NCBI RefSeq assembly: GCF_002551245.1
Contig: NZ_NTGZ01000063.1
Span: 1-32,291, forward strand
DNA length: 32,291 nt
Source: Streptomyces sp. rh34
GTDB lineage: Bacteria > Actinomycetota > Actinomycetes > Streptomycetales > Streptomycetaceae
Direction: 5' to 3'
The position numbers and the translations under genes were made by a program. Shown one piece after another: positions 14,708-22,154 of the stretch. The first letter of the stretch is position 1. Every line of letters begins with the position of its first letter. The notes beneath the pieces were generated by a model, which saw only the letters and a program-made list of their open reading frames with translations, was not told the origin of the DNA and ran no database searches.

Positions 14708-15601
14708 TCATGCCTCGACGCTCATCCCCTTGCGCAGCTGCTGGACGATCCTGCTGAGCAGTCGCGACACATGCATCTGGGACACACCCAGCTCCGCGCC
14801 GATCTGCGACTGGGTCATCTCCGCCCCGAACCGCATCTGCACGATCCGGCGCTCCCGGTCGTCGAGCCGGTCCAGCAGCGGGGCCAGGGTGTGCAGGTTC
14901 TCGACGGTCTCCATCGCCGGATCCGTCTCCCCGAGGACATCGGCGTACGCCCGCTGCTCCTGGCCGGAGTCGCTGTCCGCGGAGGGAGTGTCGAGTGAGC
15001 CGGCCGAGTAGCCGTTGGCCGCCACGAGCCCCTCGATGATCTCCTCCTCGGGGAGGTCGAGGTGGGTGGCCAGCTCCTTGACGGTGGGGTCGCGGTCGAG
15101 CTCCGCGGAGAGCTGCTCCTTCGCCTTGGCGAGGTCCACCCGCAGCTCCTGGAGCCGCCGCGGCACATGTACCGACCAGGTGGTGTCGCGGAAGAAGCGC
15201 TTGATCTCCCCGACGATGTAGGGCACGGCGAAGGTGGCGAACTCGACCTCGCGGGACAGGTCGAAGCGGTCGATCGCCTTGATCAGGCCGATCGTGCCGA
15301 CCTGGATGATGTCCTCCGTGTCGTCGCCGCCGCGGTTGCGGAACCGGGAGGCGGCGAAGCGCACCAGGGAGAGGTTCATCTCGATCAGGGTGTTGCGCGC
15401 GTACTGGTGCTCGTGGGTGCCCTCCTCCAGGAGCTGGAGCCGGTCGAAGAAGATCTTCGACAGGGCCCGTGCGTCCTGCGGGGCGACCTTTCCGGCGTCC
15501 TCGACCCAGGGCAGCTCTCCGGTGACGTCCGCTGTCCGCGCACCGGCCTGGCCGTCGCTCAGCGGCGTCGTTCCGGTGGCTCGCACTGACATCGCCGTCA
15601 T
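14708..15601 (-). CDS. SigB/SigF/SigG-family RNA polymerase sigma factor
   Basis: A 297-residue group 3 sigma factor. Region 2 is seen as NLSLVRFAASRFRNRGGDDTEDIIQVGTIGLIKAIDRFD and EFATFAVPYIVGEIKRFFRDT; region 3 as VHVPRRLQEL onward; region 4 as DDRERRIVQMRFGAEMTQSQIGAELGVSQMHVSRLLSRIV, which ends the helix-turn-helix. Such sigma factors direct stress or differentiation genes and are held by RsbW-type anti-sigma factors. The ATG at 15601 has AGGAGG eight bases upstream; an ATG at 15592 is next. The N-terminal 30 residues are variable. Downstream on the same strand come the receiver-PP2C phosphatase, kinase, regulator and RsbW-like genes. No SigB-type promoter was recognised in the 279 bases upstream, which hold no gene. 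Confidence 0.94.
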   Translation of the reverse strand: MTAMSVRATGTTPLSDGQAGARTADVTGELPWVEDAGKVAPQDARALSKIFFDRLQLLEEGTHEHQYARNTLIEMNLSLVRFAASRFRNRGGDDTEDIIQVGTIGLIKAIDRFDLSREVEFATFAVPYIVGEIKRFFRDTTWSVHVPRRLQELRVDLAKAKEQLSAELDRDPTVKELATHLDLPEEEIIEGLVAANGYSAGSLDTPSADSDSGQEQRAYADVLGETDPAMETVENLHTLAPLLDRLDDRERRIVQMRFGAEMTQSQIGAELGVSQMHVSRLLSRIVQQLRKGMSVEA

Positions 15602-15880
15602 GGTCTCACCCTCCTGCTGCCCAATGTGTCGGACGATCGCTTGCCCGGTCCTCGCGAAGTCATGCGTCCCTCTTCCGTTTCTTTTCCGACTTCTTTCCGG
15701 CGGCTCCTGACCGAGGACGCCTCCTGGGCCTTCTCCGCCGGAGCCCGCTCGTGCGCGAGGCCTTACGCCTCCCGTACGCCGCTCGAACAGAGCAGTGGCC
15801 CGCGCATGGCAAACTTGGGCGGGGTGTTTCGGCCTGCGGTGATCCACGATCCGCGGCGAGAAGATGACAGAGGAACGGCA

Positions 15881-17365
15881 ATGACGGTGACAGAGAACAG
15901 CCCGGAGCTCGCTCCCGGAATCGAGGAGTTCGGTCCCGGGATCGACCCGGAGCGGCTGGCCGTCTGCCTGAGCGTGCTCGACGAGCTCGACCGGATCGAG
16001 GTGGACCACCCGGACGCCATCGCCGTCCGCCGGGCCACCGCCGGGATCTACCGCACGGTGAAGCAGCGCCGCCGCCAGGAGCGCCGCGCGGCGAAGACCG
16101 CCCACGACCGGGCCGTCACCGAGGCCACGGCGACCGGCTCGGCCGAGCGCATCGACGACGAGACGCAGGGCGTGCTGCCCTCCTCCTCCGCCCAGGCCGA
16201 GATCGCGGGCATCCTCCAGCGGCCCCGGTCCTGCTACATCTGCAAGACGCGATACGTCGAGGTCGACGCGTTCTACCACCAGCTCTGCCAGTCGTGCGCC
16301 AAGGAGAACCGCTCCCGCCGCGATGCCCGCACCGACCTGACCGGACGCCGGGCGCTGCTCACCGGCGGCCGGGCGAAGATTGGCATGTACATCGCGCTGC
16401 GGCTGCTGCGCGACGGCGCGCACACCACCATCACCACTCGCTTCCCCAACGACGCGATCCGCCGCTTCAAGGCGATGGAGGACAGCGAGGAGTGGATCCA
16501 CCGGCTGAAGATCGTCGGCATCGACCTGCGCGACCCGGCCCAGGTCGTCGCGCTGGCCGACTCGGTCGCTGCCGAGGGCCCGCTGGACATCCTGATCAAC
16601 AACGCGGCCCAGACCGTGCGCCGCTCCCCGGGGGCCTACAGCGAGCTGGTCAACGCCGAGTCGGCCCCGCTGCCCGCGGGCGAACTGCCCGTCGCCGAGG
16701 TCATCGGTACCTTCGGCAGCGGCACGGTCGACCGGGTCGCCGCCCTGCCCGCCGCCCGCAAGGAGAGCCTGAGCGCCCAGGACGTCACGGACCTCGCCCT
16801 GGTCACCGGCTCCGCCTCGCCGGCCCGGATCGCCGCGGGCACCGCGATCGACGCGGGAGGCCTCGTCCCGGACCTGCACGACAGCAACAGCTGGATCCAG
16901 ACGGTGGAGGAGGTCGAGCCGATCGAGCTCCTCGAGGTCCAGCTCTGCAACTCCACCGCGCCGTTCATCCTCATCAGCCGGCTGCGCCCGGCGATGGCCG
17001 CGACCTCCGCGGCCCACGCGTACGTCGTGAACGTCTCGGCGATGGAGGGCGTCTTCAGCCGGGGCTACAAGGGCGCCGGGCACCCGCACACCAACATGGC
17101 CAAGGCCGCGCTCAACATGCTGACACGCACCAGCGCCCAGGAGATGTTCGAGAAGGACGGCATCCTGATGACGGCCGTGGACACCGGCTGGATCACGGAC
17201 GAGCGCCCGCACCCGGACAAGATGCGCCTCGCCGAGGAGGGTTTCCACGCGCCCCTCGACCTGGTCGACGGCGCGGCCCGGGTCTACGACCCGATCGTGC
17301 GCGGTGAGGGCGGGGAGGCCCTCTACGGCTGCTTCCTCAAGGACTACGCCCCCGCCAACTGGTAG
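15881..17365 (+). CDS. atypical SDR-like oxidoreductase with N-terminal zinc ribbon
   Basis: A 494-residue protein. Residues 1-105 are acidic and helical with a basic KQRRRQERRAAK patch. A zinc-ribbon pattern C-x2-C-x14-C-x2-C follows (CYIC ... CQSC, about 114-135). The rest is a Rossmann domain with a dinucleotide loop (ALLTGGRAKIG) and LDILINNAAQT, as in short-chain dehydrogenases. The active-site Ser lies in VNVSAMEG, but at the place of YxxxK there is TNMAK: the Lys is kept and the Tyr is Thr. An insertion of about 75 residues sits between the NNAAQ strand and the later helices. Oxidoreductase activity is therefore uncertain. The ATG at 15881 has GAGGAA five bases upstream. Long frames upstream to 15626 lack support. 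A strong terminator follows. Confidence 0.88.
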   Translation: MTVTENSPELAPGIEEFGPGIDPERLAVCLSVLDELDRIEVDHPDAIAVRRATAGIYRTVKQRRRQERRAAKTAHDRAVTEATATGSAERIDDETQGVLPSSSAQAEIAGILQRPRSCYICKTRYVEVDAFYHQLCQSCAKENRSRRDARTDLTGRRALLTGGRAKIGMYIALRLLRDGAHTTITTRFPNDAIRRFKAMEDSEEWIHRLKIVGIDLRDPAQVVALADSVAAEGPLDILINNAAQTVRRSPGAYSELVNAESAPLPAGELPVAEVIGTFGSGTVDRVAALPAARKESLSAQDVTDLALVTGSASPARIAAGTAIDAGGLVPDLHDSNSWIQTVEEVEPIELLEVQLCNSTAPFILISRLRPAMAATSAAHAYVVNVSAMEGVFSRGYKGAGHPHTNMAKAALNMLTRTSAQEMFEKDGILMTAVDTGWITDERPHPDKMRLAEEGFHAPLDLVDGAARVYDPIVRGEGGEALYGCFLKDYAPANW

Positions 17366-17720
17366 CCCGAACGGCTCAACCGGCCCGGCGGTCTCCGCGC
17401 GACGGCCGAGAACCCGGCTCAGGATGGTCCCTGGGCCGGGTTTTCGCTGTACCCGGTGGCCGAAAGTGACCTACTGCACACGTTCTATCGAGCGCAGGGA
17501 CGCTCATTTGGTTACGCTGAGGCGAACGGACGCCATCGAGGAGCCCACGAAGGTTCCCCGACCGTCCTGGGACATGGCCGGAAACCCGGCCGCTGTTCCG
17601 CCCCACACCGGCGCCACCGCGACCGACGTTTACCAACCCCTGCCCCGCGCGGGGCGGTCGCGCCCCGGCATCGCCGGAGCGGCGGCGGGCCCCGGGCGAC
17701 GCGACACGAAGGAGTGCGCG
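17366..17720. other. intergenic region with terminator and long leader of the 58-residue gene
   Basis: The first 80 bases hold the intrinsic terminator of the SDR-like gene. The remaining 270 bases must contain the promoter of the small gene at 17721. TACGCT at 17513-17518 is a possible -10 element, but I see no convincing -35 partner. The in-frame extension upstream of the GTG is low-complexity and is not called. Confidence 0.4.
17411..17446 (+). terminator. strong intrinsic terminator after SDR-like gene
   Basis: AACCCGGCTCAGG (17411-17423) pairs over 13 positions, with one G-T wobble, with CCTGGGCCGGGTT (17430-17442) around a 6-base loop. The right arm runs into TTTT. This is the clearest terminator in the window. 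It lies 45 bases after the SDR stop codon and isolates the small gene downstream. Confidence 0.85.
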
Positions 17721-17897
17721 GTGACGACACCGGAACTGACCGAGCGCGAAATGCGCCCTGCCGAACGGAACCCGGGGCGGCCCGGCCGCCCCGAGAAGCT
17801 GCGGAACATCGAGGTCTGGGCCAGATCGGCCCCGATCCGGCTCGCCGGATACGAGGACGACCTCGCCGAGCCGCACATCCTGCCCGGTATCGACTGA
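17721..17897 (+). CDS. 58-residue protein of unknown function
   Basis: A small acidic-ended protein. Its first third is polar and rich in Arg/Pro/Gly (ERNPGRPGRPEKLR), and the last part reads like a defined sequence: IEVWARSAPIRLAGYEDD followed by LAEPHILPGID. The GTG start has AAGGAG six bases upstream, an excellent ribosome site, which is the main reason for calling it. There is no signal peptide, membrane segment or Cys. I do not recognise the family. The leader-plus-defined-tail layout could suit a precursor peptide, but no modifying enzyme is seen nearby, so this is only a possibility. It converges on the lipase-maturation-factor-like gene with 16 bases between stops. Confidence 0.7.
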   Translation: MTTPELTEREMRPAERNPGRPGRPEKLRNIEVWARSAPIRLAGYEDDLAEPHILPGID

Positions 17898-17913
17898 GGC
17901 ATCGGCTGACCGC

Positions 17914-19368
17914 TCAGCGCGTCCCGCGGCCCGTCTCCCCGCTCTCCCGCCCCGGCGGCAGCGGCCGGGAGACGGGCCGCAGGAACTCCCGGACGTAGGT
18001 GCGGTGCCACCAGCATCCCGTGGCCCGCAGTTCCCGGAGCCCGGTGAACCGGTAGCGGAACACCCGGGCGCGCACCTGCCGGGGCGGCCCGTCGGGGAAC
18101 GGGTTGTGCCCGAGCAGTCGGAGCGTGTCCCGGTCGCCGTCGAGCAGTCGCTCGGCGAAGGGCCCGAACCAGGGGCGGGCGTACGCGGGGGAGAGCGCCG
18201 CGAACCACATCATCCAGTCGAGCCGCAGATGGTACGGGGCATACAGGCGCGGCAGCCGCCGCGGATCGCCCGGCTTGCCGCGGAAGCCGTACTCCCGCCA
18301 CTCGGTCCCCGCACGCGCCACCGGATCGGCGCTGCCCTCCACCACGACCTCCAGCCGCATCCGGCTGATGGAACCGAACGCCCCGTAGGTGTTGACCAGG
18401 TGCAGCGGATCGTAGGACCGGTTCATCGCCTGCCGCCGCGAGAGCAGATTGCGCACCGGGCGGTAGCTGAGCACCAGCACCAGGGCGGTGACCGCGACGA
18501 CGACCGCCTCGTACCAGAGGGGCGCGGCGGCCTGCGCCGGCGGCGGCCCGGCCAGGGGAGTCCAGTCGATCGCCGAGAGCGCCAGCGTGATGGTGAGCCA
18601 GTTCAGCCAGGCGAAGTTGCCCGACAGGACCAGCCAGAGCTGGGTGAGGACCATCAGACCGGCCGCCGCACTCGCCACCGGCTGCGGGGTGAACAGCAGG
18701 AAGGGGACCAGTAGCTGGGTGAGATGGTTGGCGGCGACCTCGATCCGGTGCACCGGCCTGGGCAGATGGTGGAAGAACCAGCTCAGCGGCCCCGGCATCG
18801 GCTGGGTCTCGTGGTGGAAGTCCAGGCACGTCAGCTCCCGCCAGCACGCGTCCCCGCGCATCTTGATCAGCCCCGCGCCGAACTCCACCCTGAACAGCAG
18901 CCACCGCAGCAGCCACAGCACCAGCACCGGCGCGGCCGTGTCCCCGGTGCCGAGGAAGACCGCCAGGAACCCCGTCTCCAGCAGCAGTGACTCCCAGCCG
19001 AATCCGTACCAGACCTGCCCCACCTGGACGATCGACAGATACAGCACCCATGGCAGCGCCCAGAGCAGCATGCCGCCCCACAGTGGCAGCAGCCCGTCGA
19101 GACCGGCGATCAGGGCCACCGAGACGGCGCAGCCGCTCCAGGCGACGACGGCGAAGAAGCGGTCCGAGTAGTGCAGCCGGAAGAGCCCCGGAGCGGCGCG
19201 CCAGGGGGTGCGCCGCAGCAGTTCGGGAACGGGCAGCATGCCGCGCTCGCCGATCAGCGCCCGGAACTGGAGCGCGGCGGTGAGGAAGGCGACCAGATAG
19301 ACCACGGCCAGAGCCCGCTGGAAGATCAGCCGACTGAGCCAGTAGCCGTCCGCGGTGAACCATTCCAT
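17914..19368 (-). CDS. lipase maturation factor family membrane protein
   Basis: A 484-residue polytopic membrane protein of the LMF1/2 (DUF1222) family. Typical stretches are YLSIVQVGQVWYGFGWESLLLETGFLA, LLRWLLFRVEFGAGLIKMRG and CWRELTCLDFHHETQPMPGP, then NHLTQLLVPFLLF. About eight to ten membrane segments fill residues 10-330, and a soluble C-terminal domain contains the EYGFRGKPGD and DWMMWFAAL segments. In vertebrates LMF1 helps lipases fold in the ER; the bacterial role is not established. The ATG at 19368 gives the usual length; the ribosome site is weak. It is the last gene of the YndJ-DUF1990 series, 22 bases after the DUF1990 stop, so co-translation or cotranscription is likely. Confidence 0.9.
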   Translation of the reverse strand: MEWFTADGYWLSRLIFQRALAVVYLVAFLTAALQFRALIGERGMLPVPELLRRTPWRAAPGLFRLHYSDRFFAVVAWSGCAVSVALIAGLDGLLPLWGGMLLWALPWVLYLSIVQVGQVWYGFGWESLLLETGFLAVFLGTGDTAAPVLVLWLLRWLLFRVEFGAGLIKMRGDACWRELTCLDFHHETQPMPGPLSWFFHHLPRPVHRIEVAANHLTQLLVPFLLFTPQPVASAAAGLMVLTQLWLVLSGNFAWLNWLTITLALSAIDWTPLAGPPPAQAAAPLWYEAVVVAVTALVLVLSYRPVRNLLSRRQAMNRSYDPLHLVNTYGAFGSISRMRLEVVVEGSADPVARAGTEWREYGFRGKPGDPRRLPRLYAPYHLRLDWMMWFAALSPAYARPWFGPFAERLLDGDRDTLRLLGHNPFPDGPPRQVRARVFRYRFTGLRELRATGCWWHRTYVREFLRPVSRPLPPGRESGETGRGTR

Positions 19369-19390
19369 CCCTGCCAGTATCGGCCAGGAG

Positions 19391-19903
19391 TCAGCTCGCG
19401 GCCACGATCCGGCGGAGAGTACGGCCGAGCCTGCGCGCGTACCAGTGCTGTACGAGCGGTACCAGCGGTCCGGCGAGCCGGGCGTACCAGGAGGCGGGGC
19501 GCGAGAACGCCAGGACGGTGAACCACACGGTGCCGTCGTCCGCGAGCTCCACCACGAAGCACTCCTCGCCACGCTCCGGATGCCCGGCGAGGGTGCCGTA
19601 GCCGAAGCCGGTGCGGCCGTCCTCCCCGTACGCCGTCCAGATCACCTCGCAGGGGGCCGTGAAGCGCAGCGGTCCGAGGCCCAGGGAGACCCGGACGTTG
19701 CCGCCCGGCTCCGCGCGGCGCCCCGGGGACTCCACCCGCGCGCCCGAGGCGCGGTGCATCCGCCACTCGGTGACCGCCGCTCCGGCGGCCGCGAAGTCCG
19801 CCCCGCCCCGGCCGATCCGGGTGCGGTGGTGGAGGTGGTGGTAGCCCCGGGGGAGCGGTCCGAGGCGGGTCGCTCCGACCTCCGGGTAGGTGAGGGTGCT
19901 CAT
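19391..19903 (-). CDS. DUF1990 family protein
   Basis: A 170-residue soluble protein of the DUF1990 family, whose fold is thought to resemble small-ligand or polyketide-cyclase-like domains, with no proven function. Recognisable parts are the start TYPEVGATRLGPLPRGYHHLHHRTRIGRG, the middle FTAPCEVIWTAYGEDGRTGFGYGTLAGHPERGEECFVVE, and the end FSRPASWYARLAGPLVPLVQHWYARRLGRTLRRI. The ATG at 19903 overlaps the YndJ stop codon (shared ATGA), so translation is coupled. It is followed at 22 bases by the LMF-like gene. Its membrane-bound neighbours suggest a role in envelope or lipid handling, which is inference. Confidence 0.9.
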   Translation of the reverse strand: MSTLTYPEVGATRLGPLPRGYHHLHHRTRIGRGGADFAAAGAAVTEWRMHRASGARVESPGRRAEPGGNVRVSLGLGPLRFTAPCEVIWTAYGEDGRTGFGYGTLAGHPERGEECFVVELADDGTVWFTVLAFSRPASWYARLAGPLVPLVQHWYARRLGRTLRRIVAAS

Positions 19904-20745
19904 GCGGTGCTGCCTCCGGTGCTGTCGGGTTCTTCGGTGCGGATGCGCCGCCAGGCCAGCAGCGAGCAGAGCGCGAAGCCCAGCGCGTTGCCCAGGCCAT
20001 GGGTGGCGGCCATCCAGGTCAGGGTGGGGTGGGGCAGTCCGGTCGCCTCGCCGAGCGCCCAGCTCAGCGCGAGCAGCATCGTCGCCACCAGGACGCCGGC
20101 GGAGGCGAGCAGCAGGAGTCGCGTCGTCCGGTCCCGGCCGTCGGCGCGCCCCATGCGCCAGGTCAGCAGGCCGACCGTCCACATGCCGGCCGTGGATACG
20201 AGGGCTCCGGCGAGTTCGGCCCAGTCGTCGAGGAAGTACCCGACGAGGACGAGCAGGGTGCCCAGCGGCACGCTCAGTGCGGCGAAGCGGCCCGCCGGGC
20301 CGTCGGAGACCCCGCAGACCAGCCCGGCGATCAGGGCGGCGGCGAACCCGGCGAAGTGGAAGTGCGGCACGGTCAGCGCGAGGATGTCGAGGCCGAACCC
20401 GAACAGCTCGTGCCCCGACCGTTCGGCGACCAGGGCGATCGCGGCGACGGCCGGGGTGACCAGCGCGGTGATCAGCGCGAACGCCGCCGGGCCGAGGTCC
20501 CGGCCGCCGCGGACCGCCCGGCGCGGGGCGTGCAGGGCGAGCAGGACGGCTCCCAGCGCGTAGCAGCAGGCGAGTGCCGTGGCCGCGGTGGAGCGCGGCA
20601 GCCAGAGGGCGACGGCGCCCGGCACGGCGAACAGCGGCCAGAGCCGCCGGATCCGGTCCAGCTCCTGCCGCCCGGTCAGCCGCAGCCCCGCCGGCACGAC
20701 GACGAGCATGCCCAGCATCACGATGGCGTTGACCAGTGCGGGCAC
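19900..20745 (-). CDS. YndJ-like membrane protein
   Basis: A 281-residue integral membrane protein with about eight hydrophobic segments. The family feature is the HFHFAGFAAALIAGL stretch (about residue 145-160), a His pair inside a membrane helix, and the C-terminal HGLGNALGFALCSLLAWR. YndJ family proteins are annotated as transporters but have no proven substrate. The frame is open to a TTG at 20772, but that codon is part of a palindrome and has no ribosome site. The GTG at 20745 follows GGGGGAG at very short spacing and is preferred with moderate certainty. It is the first gene of the operon with DUF1990 and LMF-like genes and directly follows the twin operator. Confidence 0.85.
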   Translation of the reverse strand: MPALVNAIVMLGMLVVVPAGLRLTGRQELDRIRRLWPLFAVPGAVALWLPRSTAATALACCYALGAVLLALHAPRRAVRGGRDLGPAAFALITALVTPAVAAIALVAERSGHELFGFGLDILALTVPHFHFAGFAAALIAGLVCGVSDGPAGRFAALSVPLGTLLVLVGYFLDDWAELAGALVSTAGMWTVGLLTWRMGRADGRDRTTRLLLLASAGVLVATMLLALSWALGEATGLPHPTLTWMAATHGLGNALGFALCSLLAWRRIRTEEPDSTGGSTA

Positions 20746-20758
20746 GACTCCCCCTGCT

Positions 20759-20813
20759 TTGAACGTGTTCAAGTTCTGAGGGTGAGAGTAGAGGGTTTAT
20801 TGAACGTGTTCAA
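20759..20813 (-). promoter_or_regulatory. two identical 14-bp palindromes (twin operator) before the YndJ operon
   Basis: TTGAACGTGTTCAA occurs at 20759-20772 and again at 20800-20813; both are followed by G. The arms TTGAAC/GTTCAA are perfect around a 2-base centre. The centres are 41 bp apart, close to four helical turns, so two dimers could bind on one face or form a loop. The AT-rich stretch between them probably holds the promoter. The shape resembles TetR-type operators. No TetR-family gene is in the window. Confidence 0.75.
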
Positions 20814-20910
20814 GACGGGGGTGGCGGGCGGCCGTCCGCTTGCGGGACCGTGCTCGGTGCGGCACAGATGGTGACACCCATCCGTTCCCAGGGACAGGCA
20901 GGAGAGCTCT

Positions 20911-22029
20911 GTGCGCTCACCCAGACGTATCCGGCGTACGGCGCTCGCCGCGCTGTCCGCCGGGGTGCTGTTCGCCGTCGCCGGCTGCGGCGACGGCGGC
21001 GACCGGACGGCGAAGGGCACCACGGGCACCGCGGAGGCCAAGGACGTCCTCCTCCAGCCGCTCGCGTCCCCCGGCCCCGGTCCGTTCACCGAGTCCACGG
21101 CGCGGGAAACGGCCTCCCCGTCCGCCACCGGTGCGCCGGATACCGAACCGACCTCCGCCACCCGGACGGTCCATCCGGTCTCCGGCGCCGTGCCGGGGCT
21201 CTACGGCGGCACCCGGTCGGTCGCCGCCTGCGATGTCGAACGGCAGACCGCCCTCCTGGCCGACGACGAGGACAAGGCGCGCGCCTTCGCCGACGTGTCC
21301 GGTATCGAGGCCGTGCAGATCCCGGGCTACCTGAAGTCCCTCACCCCGGTCGTCCTGCGTGCCGACGCCCAGGTCACCAATCACGGCTACAGCGCCGACT
21401 CGGCCACCGCCTTCCAGGCCGTGCTCCAGGCGGGCACCGCCGTCCTGGTCGACAGTCGGGGGATGCCCCGTGTCCGCTGCGCCTGCGGCAACCCGTTGGG
21501 CCCGCCCGTGGTCGCCGACGGGAAGGTCGCGCACCGGGGGGAGCGCTGGCCCGGCTACGACCCCGCGCGCATCGTGGCCGTCGAGCCCGGCGTCAAGGCG
21601 GCCACCAGCCTGATCATCGTGAACGCCGACGACAACACCTGGATCGAGCGGGTCGTGGGCGACAGCGGAGGCCGCGACCGCACCCCGGACGACCCGCCGC
21701 CGTTCGAGCCCGACGCCGACCTGCTCTTCCCGTCGCCGGGCCGCCCCTCCGAATCCGCGCCCCCGGACCCCACCCCGTCCGGCCCGGCCCCCTCCGGCCC
21801 CGCCGAGCCGGAAGGGCCCACGGACCCCGGACCCGCGGAGCCGTCCGACGACTTCGGCGACACGCCGCCCGAGGGTCCGTGGGAGTACGAGGAGGAGGGG
21901 GTCCCGGACGTCGCGCCGGAGCCGACCCAGGTCTTCCCCGCCGAGCCGGACGAGCCCGCCGAGCCGGACGAGCCCGCCGGGCCGGACGAGCCCATGGAAG
22001 CGGGCCTCGACGACGTGTTCGCCGGCTGA
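20911..22029 (+). CDS. DUF6777 domain-containing lipoprotein
   Basis: A 372-residue exported lipoprotein. The signal peptide has RRIRR, a hydrophobic core and the lipobox VAGC, giving a mature N-terminal Cys26. A Ser/Thr/Pro spacer follows, then the globular part at about 90-255 with VPGLYGGTRSVAACDVERQ, FQAVLQAGTAVLVDSRGMPRVRCACGNPL and the Cys pair CAC. This matches DUF6777, a mostly actinobacterial domain of unknown function. The last 115 residues are Pro/Glu/Asp-rich with PDEPAEPDEPAGPDEP repeats, probably disordered and cell-wall spanning. The GTG at 20911 has AGGAGAG just upstream. It is divergent from the YndJ operon, so the twin palindrome could also affect it. Confidence 0.88.
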   Translation: MRSPRRIRRTALAALSAGVLFAVAGCGDGGDRTAKGTTGTAEAKDVLLQPLASPGPGPFTESTARETASPSATGAPDTEPTSATRTVHPVSGAVPGLYGGTRSVAACDVERQTALLADDEDKARAFADVSGIEAVQIPGYLKSLTPVVLRADAQVTNHGYSADSATAFQAVLQAGTAVLVDSRGMPRVRCACGNPLGPPVVADGKVAHRGERWPGYDPARIVAVEPGVKAATSLIIVNADDNTWIERVVGDSGGRDRTPDDPPPFEPDADLLFPSPGRPSESAPPDPTPSGPAPSGPAEPEGPTDPGPAEPSDDFGDTPPEGPWEYEEEGVPDVAPEPTQVFPAEPDEPAEPDEPAGPDEPMEAGLDDVFAG

Positions 22030-22069
22030 CCGGCCCTGGACCCCAGGCCCTCGCGCCCCGTCGGCGGAA

Positions 22070-22100
22070 TCCGTACGGCGCCACCTCGGCGCCGCACGGA
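22070..22100 (+). terminator. hairpin between lipoprotein and phosphatase genes
   Basis: TCCGTACGGCGCC (22070-22082) pairs with GGCGCCGCACGGA (22088-22100) at 12 of 13 positions, with one A-C mismatch and a 5-base loop. It sits 40 bases after the DUF6777 stop, without a T-run. It is a likely terminator for the lipoprotein gene, or an attenuator ahead of the phosphatase gene. Confidence 0.55.
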
Positions 22101-22154
22101 CCGGCCGAGGAATCGGACAAGAAGAATCGGATAAATGGTGGCAAAGTGGCCCAC

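Noticed and set aside
15602..17248. N-terminal extension of the sigma factor by about 550 residues
   Set aside because: The extension is antisense to the SDR-like gene. The sigma fold and AGGAGG support the start at 15601.
20850..22154. N-terminal extension of the PAS-GAF-PP2C protein
   Set aside because: It lies out of frame over the DUF6777 lipoprotein gene and is Arg-rich noise up to the PAS domain.
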